A stretch of DNA of 64,000 nucleotides from Brachymonas sp049977365 (GTDB taxonomy: Bacteria; Pseudomonadota; Gammaproteobacteria; Burkholderiales; Burkholderiaceae_C): contig NZ_JBNGEN010000001.1 in assembly GCF_049977365.1 (NCBI RefSeq), forward strand, positions 558,001-622,000, in the 5' to 3' direction. Below are positions 50,987-60,559 of this stretch, one piece after another. The position numbers were made by a program, and so were the translations under genes. The notes beneath the pieces were generated by a model. That model was not told where the DNA came from, did no database searches, and was given only the letters and a program-made list of their open reading frames with translations. The stretch's first letter is position 1; each line of letters starts with the position of its first letter.

Positions 50987-53161
50987 TCAATGTCGGTCGG
51001 GGGCCGTACCCTTGGCGGCTGGCGGAGCATCAGGCGCGTAGCCGATGCTGGCCATGTCGGGCTGGGCTCCGAAGTCGCGCATCATAGCCTGTACGAAGGG
51101 ATGGGCGCGGAAAATGGCTTCTGCTTCCTGCCGTTCACGCCGCCGGGCTTCGGCCAGGCGCAGCGCAGGAGTGTCGACCACGCGTCCCAGCTCGATGCGC
51201 ACCTGCACGATGTGCCCCAGCTGGGACAGGGCCTGCTCGAGACGCTTGCGGCTGGCCTCATGCTGCAGGGTCTCGCTTTCGACGCGGATGCTCCATACGT
51301 CAGCCCCGCCGTCCTCTGTGGCCTGCGCCATGAGCTGGGACTGGAGGAGCAGCTCGCGGGCAATGCCGGTCAGCAGTCCTTCCTCAAGTACCTGGCCTGC
51401 CACGCTGTGCCAGACGTCGCCCAGTTCGGTGGGCAACACCCGACGTGCAGCGGGGGCAGATGCTTCCGGTGCGCTCGATGCGGAAGGCGGCGGTGCGCTG
51501 CAGACTTCGCGTGTTGCAGCGGGCTGCATGCGGGGAGGCGGCATTTCGACCACGGGCAAGGCCAGACTGGGCTCTGCGGCATCCGACACCTCCGGTGCAG
51601 AAGAACGCGCAGACACGCTAAGGGAAGGTAACTGCGCGGCAGAAGGCTGCGCAGAGGGATCAGCAGGCACTGCGGCAGCAGTGGGTACTGCCTCATCGGC
51701 CTGTGCCTCGGGGGGCAGATCCTCCCAGGGAGGAACGGATACAGGGGCTTGCACTGCGGCGGCCGCCTGTCTGCGCACGGTGGAGGCTACCGGGGAGACA
51801 GGCGTGGCCAGAGATGCAGACGACACTGCCGACGGCTGCACAGAAACCCGGGGAGCCTCGGGTGCCTTGGGCGAAAGCACAGGTGTCTCCACGGGCAGAT
51901 CGATGGGCTCGGCACCGGCTGTCGGCGGGATTGGTGCCAGCGAAGGTGCAGGAACAGATGCAGGAGGACTGGACTCAGGCCGGTTCAGAGTTTTTTTTTC
52001 AGCCTGCGGGGCCGCCGTGGGAAGCACGGCGGCAGGGGGCGTATCGGCCGGCTGCTTGAAGGCGAGCAGGCGCAGCAACACCATGACCAGGGCGGCATAT
52101 TCGTCGGGCGCCAGACCTAGCTCCTGCCGACCGTGCAGGCAGATGCTGTAGAGAAGCTGGGTTTCATCGACAGGCATGTGGCCTGCCAGACGCTGGATCT
52201 CGATCTCGTCGGGATTGTCGGGATCGGCCTGTGCACCGGGGGCCATCTGCCAGACCGCCATGCGCTGCAGCACGCGGGCCATGTCTTCCAGGGTATGGGC
52301 AGCCGACAGGCCGTGCATGCGCAGGGCATCGATCACCCCGAGCACCTGGGCAGCCTGGCCATCGGCCAGCGCACCGAGAAGCTGGAAGACATAGCTGGAA
52401 TCCACGCTGCCCAGCATCTGCCGAACGGCATCGAGCTGCAGGCCTTCATGCCCCTGACCGGCGCTGAAGGCGATGGCCTGGTCGGTGAGCGACAGGGCAT
52501 CCCGCATGGAACCCCGCGCCGCCCGCGCGAGCAGATGCAGGGCGCCTGCATCTGCGGGCACTTGCTCGGCGGCAAGCACCTTCTGGAGGTGGGCCAGCAC
52601 GGTCTCTGGCGCCATGGGGCGCAGATTGAACTGCAGACAGCGGCTCAGCACCGTGACGGGCACCTTCTGCGGATCGGTGGTGGCCAGCACGAACTTGAGG
52701 TATTCGGGCGGTTCCTCCAGCGTCTTGAGCATGGCGTTGAAGGCGGTGTTGGTGAGCATGTGCACTTCGTCGATCATGAAGACCTTGAAGCGCCCCTGCA
52801 CCGGCTTGTAGATGGCCTGTTCGAGGAGGCCCTGCACCTCGTCGACGCCGCGGTTGCTGGCGGCATCGAGCTCGATGTAGTCGACGAAGCGGCCGGCATC
52901 GATCTCGCGGCAGGACTGGCACACGCCACAGGGAGTGGCGGTGATGCCGCCCTGCCCGTCCGGCCCCGTGCAGTTGAGCGACTTGGCCAGAATCCGGGAC
53001 ACCGTGGTCTTGCCCACCCCGCGCGTGCCGGTGAACATGTAGGCATGGTGCAGGCGCTGCGTCGTGAGGGCATTGGTGAGCGCCTGCACGACGTGCTCCT
53101 GCCCCACCATTTCGGAGAATGTCTTGGGACGGTATTTGCGGGCGAGCACCAGATAGGACAT
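50987..53161 (-). CDS. dnaX: DNA polymerase III subunits gamma and tau
   Basis: The clamp-loader ATPase, 724 residues as the full tau form from the ATG giving MSYLVLARKYRPKTF. Walker A FTGTRGVGKTT is at residues 43-53, zinc cysteines are at 64, 78, 81 and 84, Walker B is FKVFMIDEVHML, and the sensor follows. Residues 380-560 are a Pro/Ala-rich linker, and the C-terminal part is the tau domain that contacts DnaE. A run of nine A within codons 388-391 is a probable slippage site giving a short gamma form (see separate entry). It is the first gene of dnaX-ybaB-recR. Confidence 0.97.
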   Translation of the reverse strand: MSYLVLARKYRPKTFSEMVGQEHVVQALTNALTTQRLHHAYMFTGTRGVGKTTVSRILAKSLNCTGPDGQGGITATPCGVCQSCREIDAGRFVDYIELDAASNRGVDEVQGLLEQAIYKPVQGRFKVFMIDEVHMLTNTAFNAMLKTLEEPPEYLKFVLATTDPQKVPVTVLSRCLQFNLRPMAPETVLAHLQKVLAAEQVPADAGALHLLARAARGSMRDALSLTDQAIAFSAGQGHEGLQLDAVRQMLGSVDSSYVFQLLGALADGQAAQVLGVIDALRMHGLSAAHTLEDMARVLQRMAVWQMAPGAQADPDNPDEIEIQRLAGHMPVDETQLLYSICLHGRQELGLAPDEYAALVMVLLRLLAFKQPADTPPAAVLPTAAPQAEKKTLNRPESSPPASVPAPSLAPIPPTAGAEPIDLPVETPVLSPKAPEAPRVSVQPSAVSSASLATPVSPVASTVRRQAAAAVQAPVSVPPWEDLPPEAQADEAVPTAAAVPADPSAQPSAAQLPSLSVSARSSAPEVSDAAEPSLALPVVEMPPPRMQPAATREVCSAPPPSASSAPEASAPAARRVLPTELGDVWHSVAGQVLEEGLLTGIARELLLQSQLMAQATEDGGADVWSIRVESETLQHEASRKRLEQALSQLGHIVQVRIELGRVVDTPALRLAEARRRERQEAEAIFRAHPFVQAMMRDFGAQPDMASIGYAPDAPPAAKGTAPDRH
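51975..52000 (-). promoter_or_regulatory. dnaX: Candidate programmed slippage site in dnaX
   Basis: The minus strand reads GAAAAAAAAACTCTGAACCG with nine A in a row inside a gene of high GC. Adding one A (or a -1 ribosomal shift) gives Glu-Lys-Lys-Asn-Ser-Glu-Pro-Ala-stop, a 395-residue product. Losing one A gives Glu-Lys-Lys-Leu-stop at residue 391. Both would be gamma-like products ending right after the ATPase core. Thermus thermophilus dnaX uses a nine-A run in this way. Confidence 0.75.
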
Positions 53162-53352
53162 GCGCGCCATTCTACTAGGCTGGCCGCATGGACCGTGCCC
53201 GACCTGCGCACACATGACCGGCAGCGGGCTGCTCGCGCCGCCATCCAGAAGAGAGAAGGATGTGCCGCACGGGGTCTGCGGCGTTACGATCGGAAGCTTT
53301 TCATGCCGGATCGGAGCACAGGCCCGCGATCCCCTTCCTTCAGGAATATTCC

Positions 53353-54513
53353 ATGTCCGACATCATCACCTGCATCGAAGACCTGCGCGTGCTCGCGCGC
53401 CGGCGCGTTCCCCGCATGTTCTATGACTACGTGGATGCCGGCTCATGGACCGAGGGCACCTATCGCGCCAATGAGGCGGACTTCCGGCCCATTCAGTTCC
53501 GCCAGCGCGTGGCCGTCAACATGGAGAACCGCTCCACGGCCACCACCATGCTGGGCCAGAAGGTGGCCATGCCCGTGGCCCTGGCCCCTACCGGACTCAC
53601 GGGCATGCAGCATGCGGACGGCGAGATCCTGGCCGCACGGGCCGCCATGAAGTTCGGGGTGCCCTACACCCTCTCGACCATGAGCATCTGCTCGATCGAG
53701 GATGTGGCAGAGGGCACGAACGGACATCCGTTCTGGTTCCAGCTGTACGTGATGCGGGATCGCGGATTCATGCGCGACCTGATCGACCGCGCACGGGCCG
53801 CGAACTGTTCCGCGCTCGTGCTGACGCTCGACCTGCAGGTGCTGGGCCAGCGCCACAAGGACATCAAGAACGGGCTGTCCACCCCGCCCAAACCCACTCT
53901 GGCCAACCTTCTCAATCTGGCTACCAAGCCACGCTGGTGCATGGGCATGCTCGGCACGAACCGCCGCACCTTCCGCAACATCGTGGGCCATGCCAGCAAC
54001 GTGAAGGATGTCTCGTCGCTGTCCGCGTGGACAGCCGAGCAGTTCGATCCCACCCTCAACTGGAAGGACGTGGAAGAAATCCGCAGCTACTGGGGCGGCA
54101 AGCTGATTCTCAAGGGCATCCTGGATGTGGAAGACGCCCGGCTGGCAGCGGACAGCGGAGCCGATGCCCTGATCGTGAGCAACCACGGAGGACGCCAGCT
54201 CGATGGCGCGCGCAGCTCCATCAGCGCCCTGCCCTCCATCGTCGACGCCGTGGGTGACCGCATCGAGGTGCACATGGACGGGGGCATCCGCAGCGGGCAG
54301 GATGTGCTCAAGGCCCGTGCCCTGGGAGCACGGGGGGTCTACATCGGGCGCCCCTTCCTGTATGGGCTCGGCGCCATGGGGGAAGCCGGGGTGACCAAGG
54401 CGCTCGACATCATCCACAACGAGCTCGACATCAGCATGGCCTTCTGCGGCCACACGCAGCTCGAACAGGTGACCCGGGACATTCTGCTGCCCGGCAGCTA
54501 CCCGCTGCCCTGA
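53353..54513 (+). CDS. lldD: FMN-dependent L-lactate dehydrogenase (alpha-hydroxy acid dehydrogenase)
   Basis: The 386-residue protein is of the glycolate oxidase/LldD family. It has PRMFYDYVDAGSWTEGTYRAN, PVALAPTGLTGMQHADGE, the catalytic His in VSNHGGRQLDGA and the FMN phosphate-binding HMDGGIRSGQDVLKARALGA. Membrane-bound relatives pass electrons from L-lactate to quinone, which would fit the ubiquinone genes nearby. Other 2-hydroxyacids are possible substrates. The start follows CAGGAATATTCC. Confidence 0.88.
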   Translation: MSDIITCIEDLRVLARRRVPRMFYDYVDAGSWTEGTYRANEADFRPIQFRQRVAVNMENRSTATTMLGQKVAMPVALAPTGLTGMQHADGEILAARAAMKFGVPYTLSTMSICSIEDVAEGTNGHPFWFQLYVMRDRGFMRDLIDRARAANCSALVLTLDLQVLGQRHKDIKNGLSTPPKPTLANLLNLATKPRWCMGMLGTNRRTFRNIVGHASNVKDVSSLSAWTAEQFDPTLNWKDVEEIRSYWGGKLILKGILDVEDARLAADSGADALIVSNHGGRQLDGARSSISALPSIVDAVGDRIEVHMDGGIRSGQDVLKARALGARGVYIGRPFLYGLGAMGEAGVTKALDIIHNELDISMAFCGHTQLEQVTRDILLPGSYPLP

Positions 54514-54687
54514 AGCCGTTCCTCTCCGCGTCTGCAGCCCAAGGCGCCGTGTACGTGCGCCAGGTGTGGCGCACCGGACGCCCGCGCGGCACAATAGCGC
54601 CACCCAGCCGCGCGGCCTGCGGGTGTGTGCCCGTGCCCCGGCTCTCCATTCCGAACCTCCCCTCTTCCTTCAGGAAAGTCCTCCATC

Positions 54688-55164
54688 ATGGCGTTGTTTC
54701 CCTTCTCCGTTTCCCGTCTTCGACTCTCTCTGTCGGCTGGCCTGACTCTGGCCGCTCTGGCTGCACTGGCTTCGGGGTGCACCACCATCAACCTGCCGGC
54801 CGCCGACGGCGCTGCATCGGCGGGCACCCCCGTGGTCGATGCGAGCATCCGCAGCGAAGGCAATGGGGAAGCGGGTGCCACCACGAGCCCGGTGGCTCCC
54901 GAAGCCCTGGATGCACGGAACGCCGCTCCCCTGAACGGCATGTTCCTGCAGACCGGCGCCTTTTCCAGCCAGGCCAATGCCGATCGTGCCGCCGATGCCC
55001 TGCGCAACAAGGTGCCCAGCCTGTCGGCCAAGGTGAGCGTGGCTCCGCATGGCGCACATTTCCGCGTGCTGGTGGGACCGTTTGCCAGCGAACGCGAGCG
55101 CCTCGATGCCCGCGCCACCCTGCGCAGCCATGCCTCCATGGAGGCCATCAACGCCGCTCCGTGA
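54688..55164 (+). CDS. SPOR-domain lipoprotein
   Basis: The 158-residue protein has a lipoprotein signal peptide ending in the lipobox LASGC (mature Cys at residue 31) and TTINLPAADGAAS after it, a linker of about 50 residues, then a C-terminal SPOR-like domain (NGMFLQTGAFSSQANADRAADALRNK ... HFRVLVGPFASERERLDARATL). SPOR domains bind denuded peptidoglycan at septa. It resembles the end of RlpA but lacks the double-psi barrel, so it is a separate small envelope protein. Confidence 0.8.
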   Translation: MALFPFSVSRLRLSLSAGLTLAALAALASGCTTINLPAADGAASAGTPVVDASIRSEGNGEAGATTSPVAPEALDARNAAPLNGMFLQTGAFSSQANADRAADALRNKVPSLSAKVSVAPHGAHFRVLVGPFASERERLDARATLRSHASMEAINAAP

Positions 55165-55255
55165 GCCCGATCCGCCGGATCCGTCGGATCCTCGATTCTT
55201 CGTGCCTCCCCGTGGCGCCCACGGCAGCGGCGCATCCGTGCGGCAGACCGGCACC

Positions 55256-56503
55256 ATGAGCGACTCCTCCCTGCCGTCCCCGCTCCCCGCAGCCCCCGGG
55301 CAACGACGCATTGCCCATCTCGACATGGATGCGTTCTTTGCCTCGGTGGAGCTGCTGCGCTATCCGCAGCTTCGGGGACTGCCGGTCGTCATAGGCGGGC
55401 GCGGCACCGACGCCGATCTGGCTCTGCAGGCACGCTACCGGAACCAGCCCGAAGCCATTCCTACAACGGCCTTTGCCCAGCTGCGGGATTACGTGGGCCG
55501 GGGCGTGATCACGACAGCCACCTATCCGGCCCGCAGCTTCGGCGTGGGATCGGCCATGGGTCTCATGAAGGCGGCCCGGCTGTGTCCCGATGCCATCCTG
55601 CTGCCGGTGAGCTTCGACCGGTACCGCGACTACTCCCGGCGATTCAAGTCGGTCATCACCTCGCTGGCTCCTGTCATGGAAGACCGCGGCATCGACGAGG
55701 TCTACATCGACTTCGGTGCTGCACCAGGCGGAACCGAGGACGGCGGACGCGTACTGGCCCAGCGCATCCAGCGCGGCATTCTGGAAGCCACGGGGCTGAC
55801 CTGCTCCATCGGGGTGGCCCCCAACAAGCTGCTCGCCAAGCTGGCGAGCGAGTTCGACAAGCCCAACGGCATCACCATTCTGCAGCCCGATGACCTGCCG
55901 ACGCGGGTCTGGCCCCTGCCCTGTCGCAAGCTCAATGGCATCGGGCCCAAGTCCGATGCACGGCTGGCGGCACTGGGCATTGCCACCCTGGGAGACATCG
56001 CGGCCCGGCAACGCCAGTGGCTGGTGGAACACTTCGGAACCAGCTACGGCGCATGGCTGCATGAAGCGGCCTGGGGACGCGATTCCCGCCCGCTGGTGAT
56101 GCACAGCGAGCCGGTATCGGTGAGTCGGGAAACCACCTTTGCCCGCGACCTGCATGCCGTGCGCGACAAGGCGGAACTGGGCCGCATCTTCACCTCACTG
56201 TGCGAACGGGTGGCCGCCGACCTGAACCGCAAGGGCTACAAGGGCCGCACCATCGGCATCAAGCTGCGCTACCCCGACTTCCGCATCGCCACCCGTGACC
56301 AGACCCTGACGCACTACACCGACAGCGCCCAGGAAATCCGCCGCATGGCGGGGCGCTGTCTCAAGCGCGTGGACCTGAGCCGCCCCTTCCGGCTGCTGGG
56401 GGTGCGGGTGGGACACCTGCTGCCTGCCCAGGAAGCCGACGCAGCCAACGCCGAGCAAAACGTCTGCCACACGCGCGATCTCTTCGAGGAATCCTCCCTC
56501 TGA
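55256..56503 (+). CDS. dinB: DNA polymerase IV (Y-family)
   Basis: A 415-residue translesion polymerase. Palm motifs are RIAHLDMDAFFASVE (with the Phe steric gate), EDRGIDEVYIDF, and CSIGVAPNKLLAKLASEFDKP; the helix-hairpin-helix is LNGIGPKSDARLAALGI, and the little finger domain follows. The C-terminus does not show a clear QLxLF clamp motif; a FEESSL end is seen. It may be SOS-controlled but I see no clear LexA box before it. The start is 91 bases after the lipoprotein gene. Confidence 0.95.
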   Translation: MSDSSLPSPLPAAPGQRRIAHLDMDAFFASVELLRYPQLRGLPVVIGGRGTDADLALQARYRNQPEAIPTTAFAQLRDYVGRGVITTATYPARSFGVGSAMGLMKAARLCPDAILLPVSFDRYRDYSRRFKSVITSLAPVMEDRGIDEVYIDFGAAPGGTEDGGRVLAQRIQRGILEATGLTCSIGVAPNKLLAKLASEFDKPNGITILQPDDLPTRVWPLPCRKLNGIGPKSDARLAALGIATLGDIAARQRQWLVEHFGTSYGAWLHEAAWGRDSRPLVMHSEPVSVSRETTFARDLHAVRDKAELGRIFTSLCERVAADLNRKGYKGRTIGIKLRYPDFRIATRDQTLTHYTDSAQEIRRMAGRCLKRVDLSRPFRLLGVRVGHLLPAQEADAANAEQNVCHTRDLFEESSL

Positions 56504-56563
56504 TCCCGCCCTGGCGGACGGATGGAGCCACCTGCGACCGCGCTCAATCCGCTCCTCCCTCCA

Positions 56564-57985
56564 CTACTCCAGTGCCTTGAGCATGGTGTCGATCACCTTC
56601 TTGGCATCGCCAAAGACCATCATGGTCTTGTCCATGTAGAAGAGCTCGTTGTCCAGCCCTGCGTAGCCGGTGGCCATGGAACGCTTGTTGACGATCACGG
56701 TACGGGCCTTGTAGGCGTCGAGAATGGGCATGCCATAGATGGAGCTTCCCTTTTGCAGGGCAGCAGGGTTGACCACGTCGTTGGCGCCCAGGATGAGGGC
56801 CACGTCGGTCTGCGCGAACTCGCCGTTGATGTCATCCATCTCGAACACTTCGTCGTAAGGCACCTCGGCCTCCGCGAGGAGCACGTTCATGTGCCCCGGC
56901 ATGCGCCCCGCCACAGGGTGAATGGCGAACTTGACGCTCACGCCCATGGAGGTGAGCTTCTTGGCCAGATCGGCCACCGCGGTCTGGGCGCGCGCCACGG
57001 CAAGGCCATAGCCCGGCACGATGATGACACTGCTCGCAGTGGACAGCACGTAGGCCGCATCTTCGGGGCTGCCCGACTTGACACTGCGCTGCGGGGCATC
57101 GCCCGCTGCTGACGACTCGGCGGTGCCGCCGAACCCGCCGAGAATCACCGACACGAAGGAACGGTTCATGGCCTTGCACATGATGTAGCTCAGGATCGCC
57201 CCCGAGCTGCCCACCAGCGACCCTGCAATGATGAGCATGGGATTGTCGAGCGAGAACCCGATGCCCGCCGCTGCCCAGCCCGAATAGCTGTTGAGCATCG
57301 ACACCACCACCGGCATGTCTGCCCCCCCGATCGGAATGATGAGCAGCACACCCAGCGCAAAGCCGAACAGGGTGACGAGCGTGAAGGCAATCACGCTCTG
57401 CGTGACGGCAAACAGCAGCAGGAAGAACAGGGTGGCCACAGCCAGCCCCAGATTCACCCATTGCTGGTTCGGAAATGTGACCGGGGCTCCCTGGAACACA
57501 CGGTACTTGTACTTGCCCGAGAGCTTGCCGAAGGCGATCACCGAACCGGAGAACGTGATGGCCCCGATGAGCGAGCCCAGAGCCAGCTCGATGCGGTTAC
57601 CCATGGGAATGAGATCCACCCCCTGCGCCACCCCGAATGCATGCGGCTCGGCCACCGTGGCCGAGGCAATGCACACGGCCGCCAGGCCGATCATGCTGTG
57701 CATGAAAGCCACGAGCTCGGGCATCCTGGTCATCTCGACGCGCCGTGCCATCACCGTGCCGACCGAGCCGCCCACCAGCAGGCCGAGCACCACCCAGCCC
57801 AGCTGCCAGGGACTGTGCGCCAGCCGCACGATGAGGGCACAGGTGGTCACGATGGCGATGCCCATGCCCACCATGCCGAACAGATTGCCCCGGATGGCCG
57901 TGCGCGGATGGCTCAGCCCCTTGAGCGCCTGGATGAAGCAGACGCTCGCCACAAGATACAGGAGGGTTGCAAGATTGAGGCTCAT
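56564..57985 (-). CDS. pntB: NAD(P) transhydrogenase subunit beta
   Basis: The 473-residue subunit has about nine membrane helices and a C-terminal NADP(H)-binding domain with VIIVPGYGLAVARAQTAVADL, FAIHPVAGRMPGHMNVLLAEA and LGANDVVNPAA. With PntA it uses the proton gradient to reduce NADP+ with NADH. It overlaps pntAb by ATGA. Complete. Confidence 0.97.
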   Translation of the reverse strand: MSLNLATLLYLVASVCFIQALKGLSHPRTAIRGNLFGMVGMGIAIVTTCALIVRLAHSPWQLGWVVLGLLVGGSVGTVMARRVEMTRMPELVAFMHSMIGLAAVCIASATVAEPHAFGVAQGVDLIPMGNRIELALGSLIGAITFSGSVIAFGKLSGKYKYRVFQGAPVTFPNQQWVNLGLAVATLFFLLLFAVTQSVIAFTLVTLFGFALGVLLIIPIGGADMPVVVSMLNSYSGWAAAGIGFSLDNPMLIIAGSLVGSSGAILSYIMCKAMNRSFVSVILGGFGGTAESSAAGDAPQRSVKSGSPEDAAYVLSTASSVIIVPGYGLAVARAQTAVADLAKKLTSMGVSVKFAIHPVAGRMPGHMNVLLAEAEVPYDEVFEMDDINGEFAQTDVALILGANDVVNPAALQKGSSIYGMPILDAYKARTVIVNKRSMATGYAGLDNELFYMDKTMMVFGDAKKVIDTMLKALE

Positions 57986-58326
57986 GCGTGGTCCTCCCCG
58001 GTGGCTTCGGGCTTTGCGGCGGCTGCGGGACGGTCCTTCTTGCGGAACATCTCCAGCATGCGCCGGGTGACCAGAAAACCGCCGAACACGTTCACGGCAG
58101 CCAGCGCCACTGCCACCACCCCCATGAACTTGGGGAAGATGCCGGAGGGCACGGCGGCCGCGATCATGGCACCCACGATCACGATGGCCGAGATGGCATT
58201 GGTGACCGCCATGAGCGGGGTGTGCAGGGCTGGCGTCACGTTCCATACCACGTGGTAGCCCACGTAGATGGCAAGCACGAAGATGATCAGATTGGTGATG
58301 GTGGGAGAGAGGGTGTCCATGGTCAT
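57982..58326 (-). CDS. pntAb: NAD(P) transhydrogenase subunit alpha part 2
   Basis: A 114-residue membrane subunit with three or four helices (NLIIFVLAIYVGYHVVW; MAVTNAISAIVIVGAMIAA; MGVVAVALAAVNVFGGFLV). In E. coli this part is fused to PntA; here, as in Rhodospirillum rubrum, it is a separate gene. It overlaps both neighbours by four bases. Confidence 0.95.
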   Translation of the reverse strand: MTMDTLSPTITNLIIFVLAIYVGYHVVWNVTPALHTPLMAVTNAISAIVIVGAMIAAAVPSGIFPKFMGVVAVALAAVNVFGGFLVTRRMLEMFRKKDRPAAAAKPEATGEDHA

Positions 58327-59471
58327 TTCCTCCGGATCTGGCCGTCCTGGGTCATCAGGCAGGCTGCCACGATGTCGTCTTCGAGATCGATCTTCAGGCC
58401 CGCCTGGGCAGGTGTTTCCCCGCTGGCCGGAAGCACCAGCCGCAGGAAGTTGAAGACATTGCGCGCATAGAGTGCACTGGCATCCGCCGCCACGCGGGCG
58501 GGCAGGTTGGTTTCGCCAACGAGGGTGACCCCGTGGGCCTGCACCACGCGACCGGCCTCGGTCAGCACGCAGTTGCCGTCGATGCCAGCAGGCCCCTTGC
58601 CTGCGGCCATGTCCACGATGACCGACCCCAGCTTCATGGATGCCACCATGTCCTCGGTCACCAGCGTGGGCGCTGCCCGGCCGGGAATGAGCGCCGTGGT
58701 GATCACCACATCGGCCTGTGCCACCCGCCGGGCCACCTCGACCTTCTGGCGATCGAGCCAGCTCTGGGGCATGGGACGGGCGTAGCCTCCTGCGCCTTCG
58801 GCAGCCTCGCGCTCCTCGTCGGTCTCGTAGGGCACATCGATGAAGCGCGCTCCCAGCGATTCGACCTGTTCCCGCACGCTGGGGCGCACGTCGCTTGCCT
58901 CGATCACGGCCCCCAGGCGCTTGGCTGTGGCAATGGCCTGCAGCCCCGCCACGCCCACCCCGAGCACGACCACACGCGCCGCCTTGACGGTACCGGCCGC
59001 CGTCATGAGCATGGGGAAGAAGCGCGGATAGTGCTCGGCCGCCACCAGCACGGACTTGTAGCCCGCGATGTTGGCCTGGCTGGAGAGCACGTCCATGTTC
59101 TGGGCACGGGTGGTGCGCGGAGCGGCTTCCAGGGCAAAGGCTGTCAGCCCCGCTCCTGCCAGCTGTTCCAGCCCCGCGCGGTCGAAGGGATCGAGCATGC
59201 CCACCAGGGCAGCTCCCCTGCGCATGGCGGCCAGCTCCTCGGCTGCTGGGCGCCGCACCTTGAGCACCAGATCGGCCGACAGGGCAGAGGCTGCGTCCAT
59301 CAGGGCAGCCCCCGCTTCGCGATAGGCGGCATCGGGGATGCCCGCAGCCAGGCCGGCACCGGCCTGCACGCAGACCTCGTGCCCGGCCGCCACATACTTC
59401 TTGACCGTCTCGGGGGTGGCGGCCACACGGGTCTCGCCGACCAGGGTTTCCAGAGGAATTCCAATGCGCAC
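58323..59471 (-). CDS. pntAa: NAD(P) transhydrogenase subunit alpha part 1
   Basis: The 382-residue soluble NAD(H)-binding subunit resembles alanine dehydrogenase. It has MRIGIPLETLVGETRVAATPETV, the Rossmann loop VVVLGVGVAGLQAIATAKRLGA, and the mobile-loop region GGYARPMPQSWLDRQ. It is the first of three coupled genes. Confidence 0.96.
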   Translation of the reverse strand: MRIGIPLETLVGETRVAATPETVKKYVAAGHEVCVQAGAGLAAGIPDAAYREAGAALMDAASALSADLVLKVRRPAAEELAAMRRGAALVGMLDPFDRAGLEQLAGAGLTAFALEAAPRTTRAQNMDVLSSQANIAGYKSVLVAAEHYPRFFPMLMTAAGTVKAARVVVLGVGVAGLQAIATAKRLGAVIEASDVRPSVREQVESLGARFIDVPYETDEEREAAEGAGGYARPMPQSWLDRQKVEVARRVAQADVVITTALIPGRAAPTLVTEDMVASMKLGSVIVDMAAGKGPAGIDGNCVLTEAGRVVQAHGVTLVGETNLPARVAADASALYARNVFNFLRLVLPASGETPAQAGLKIDLEDDIVAACLMTQDGQIRRK

Positions 59472-59698
59472 GCTTGCTCCTCAGTCTGGGAGGACTTGGC
59501 CTCCAGCCCTCCCGTCATGACGATGGTGACGGCAACTGCCGCCCCACGGCGCACAGCAACCCGCCATCACCCCGGGAGGGAGATGTACATATTTGTAACT
59601 CTAGCAGAGATTGTCCCGGTCCCATCGTGCAGCGGCCGCAGCTCCCGGGGAAAATCCCGATACGCCCCACAGCCCTCACCGGCACCGTGCCGGCTGGG

Positions 59699-60556
59699 TC
59701 ACTGCCGCGCGGTGCGTGCAAGGGAGGGCATGGCCTGCGGATGGCTGCTGCGCCAGGGGTTGATGTCGAGCCCCCCACGGCGGGTATAGCGCGCATAGAC
59801 AGACAGCCGAACCGGCTCGCAGCGCCGCCAGATGTCGGTGAAGATGCGCTCCACGCACTGCTCATGGAACTCGTGGTGGTTGCGAAAGCTCACCAGATAG
59901 CGCAGCAGTCCCTCGTGGCTGATCTGGGAGCCGCTGTAGGCAATCTGCACGCTGGCCCAGTCCGGCTGGCCTGTCACCAGGCAGTTGCTCTTGAGCAGAT
60001 GACTCGTGAGAGTCTCGGTGACCATGCCCTCTTCGGGCCGGGTGACGAGCAGGTGCGGGGCAGGCAGGTAGTCGGTGCACTCGCAGTCCAGGCGGTCGAG
60101 ACTCAGGCCGGAGAGCTCATGCAGCTCCTGCTGATCGAACTGCTCGGGAGTGACGAGGCGTACGCCGATGCTGGCGTCCATGGTAGGCGCGCCGCGCCAG
60201 ACGGCTTCGTTCACATCCGCGAAGATGCGCGTGCGCACTGCTTCGGCATCGACAAAGACGCTGTTGTTGAAACTGTTGAGGTAGAGCTTGAACGACTTGC
60301 TCTCGATGATGTGCGGGGTCTCGCAGGGAATGTGCACCTGCAGAATGGCCACCTGCGGCTTGCCGCGCAGATTGAGCCAGCTCAGCTCGTAGCCGGTCCA
60401 CAGATCGGCCCCGATGAAGGGCATGCGCCCCGTGAGCCCGATCTCGATCCGCTTGGGCTCGCGTGGCAGGGGAAACAGCAGGCCGGGATCATAGGCGTCG
60501 GCATAGGCCGAGCGCTTGCCGAGTTCGGACTGTTCGGGGGTATGACGGATTTCCAT
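59699..60556 (-). CDS. queF: NADPH-dependent 7-cyano-7-deazaguanine reductase QueF
   Basis: QueF reduces preQ0 to preQ1 in queuosine synthesis. At 285 residues it is the long bimodular type. The nucleobase-binding ESKSFKLYLNSFN is at about residues 85-97, the catalytic Cys is in KSNCLVTGQPDWASVQ, and YLVSFRNHHEFHEQCVERIF follows. It lies three bases from yaaA. Queuosine made through it would be the substrate context for GluQ found in this window. Confidence 0.96.
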   Translation of the reverse strand: MEIRHTPEQSELGKRSAYADAYDPGLLFPLPREPKRIEIGLTGRMPFIGADLWTGYELSWLNLRGKPQVAILQVHIPCETPHIIESKSFKLYLNSFNNSVFVDAEAVRTRIFADVNEAVWRGAPTMDASIGVRLVTPEQFDQQELHELSGLSLDRLDCECTDYLPAPHLLVTRPEEGMVTETLTSHLLKSNCLVTGQPDWASVQIAYSGSQISHEGLLRYLVSFRNHHEFHEQCVERIFTDIWRRCEPVRLSVYARYTRRGGLDINPWRSSHPQAMPSLARTARQ

Positions 60557-60559
60557 GGC

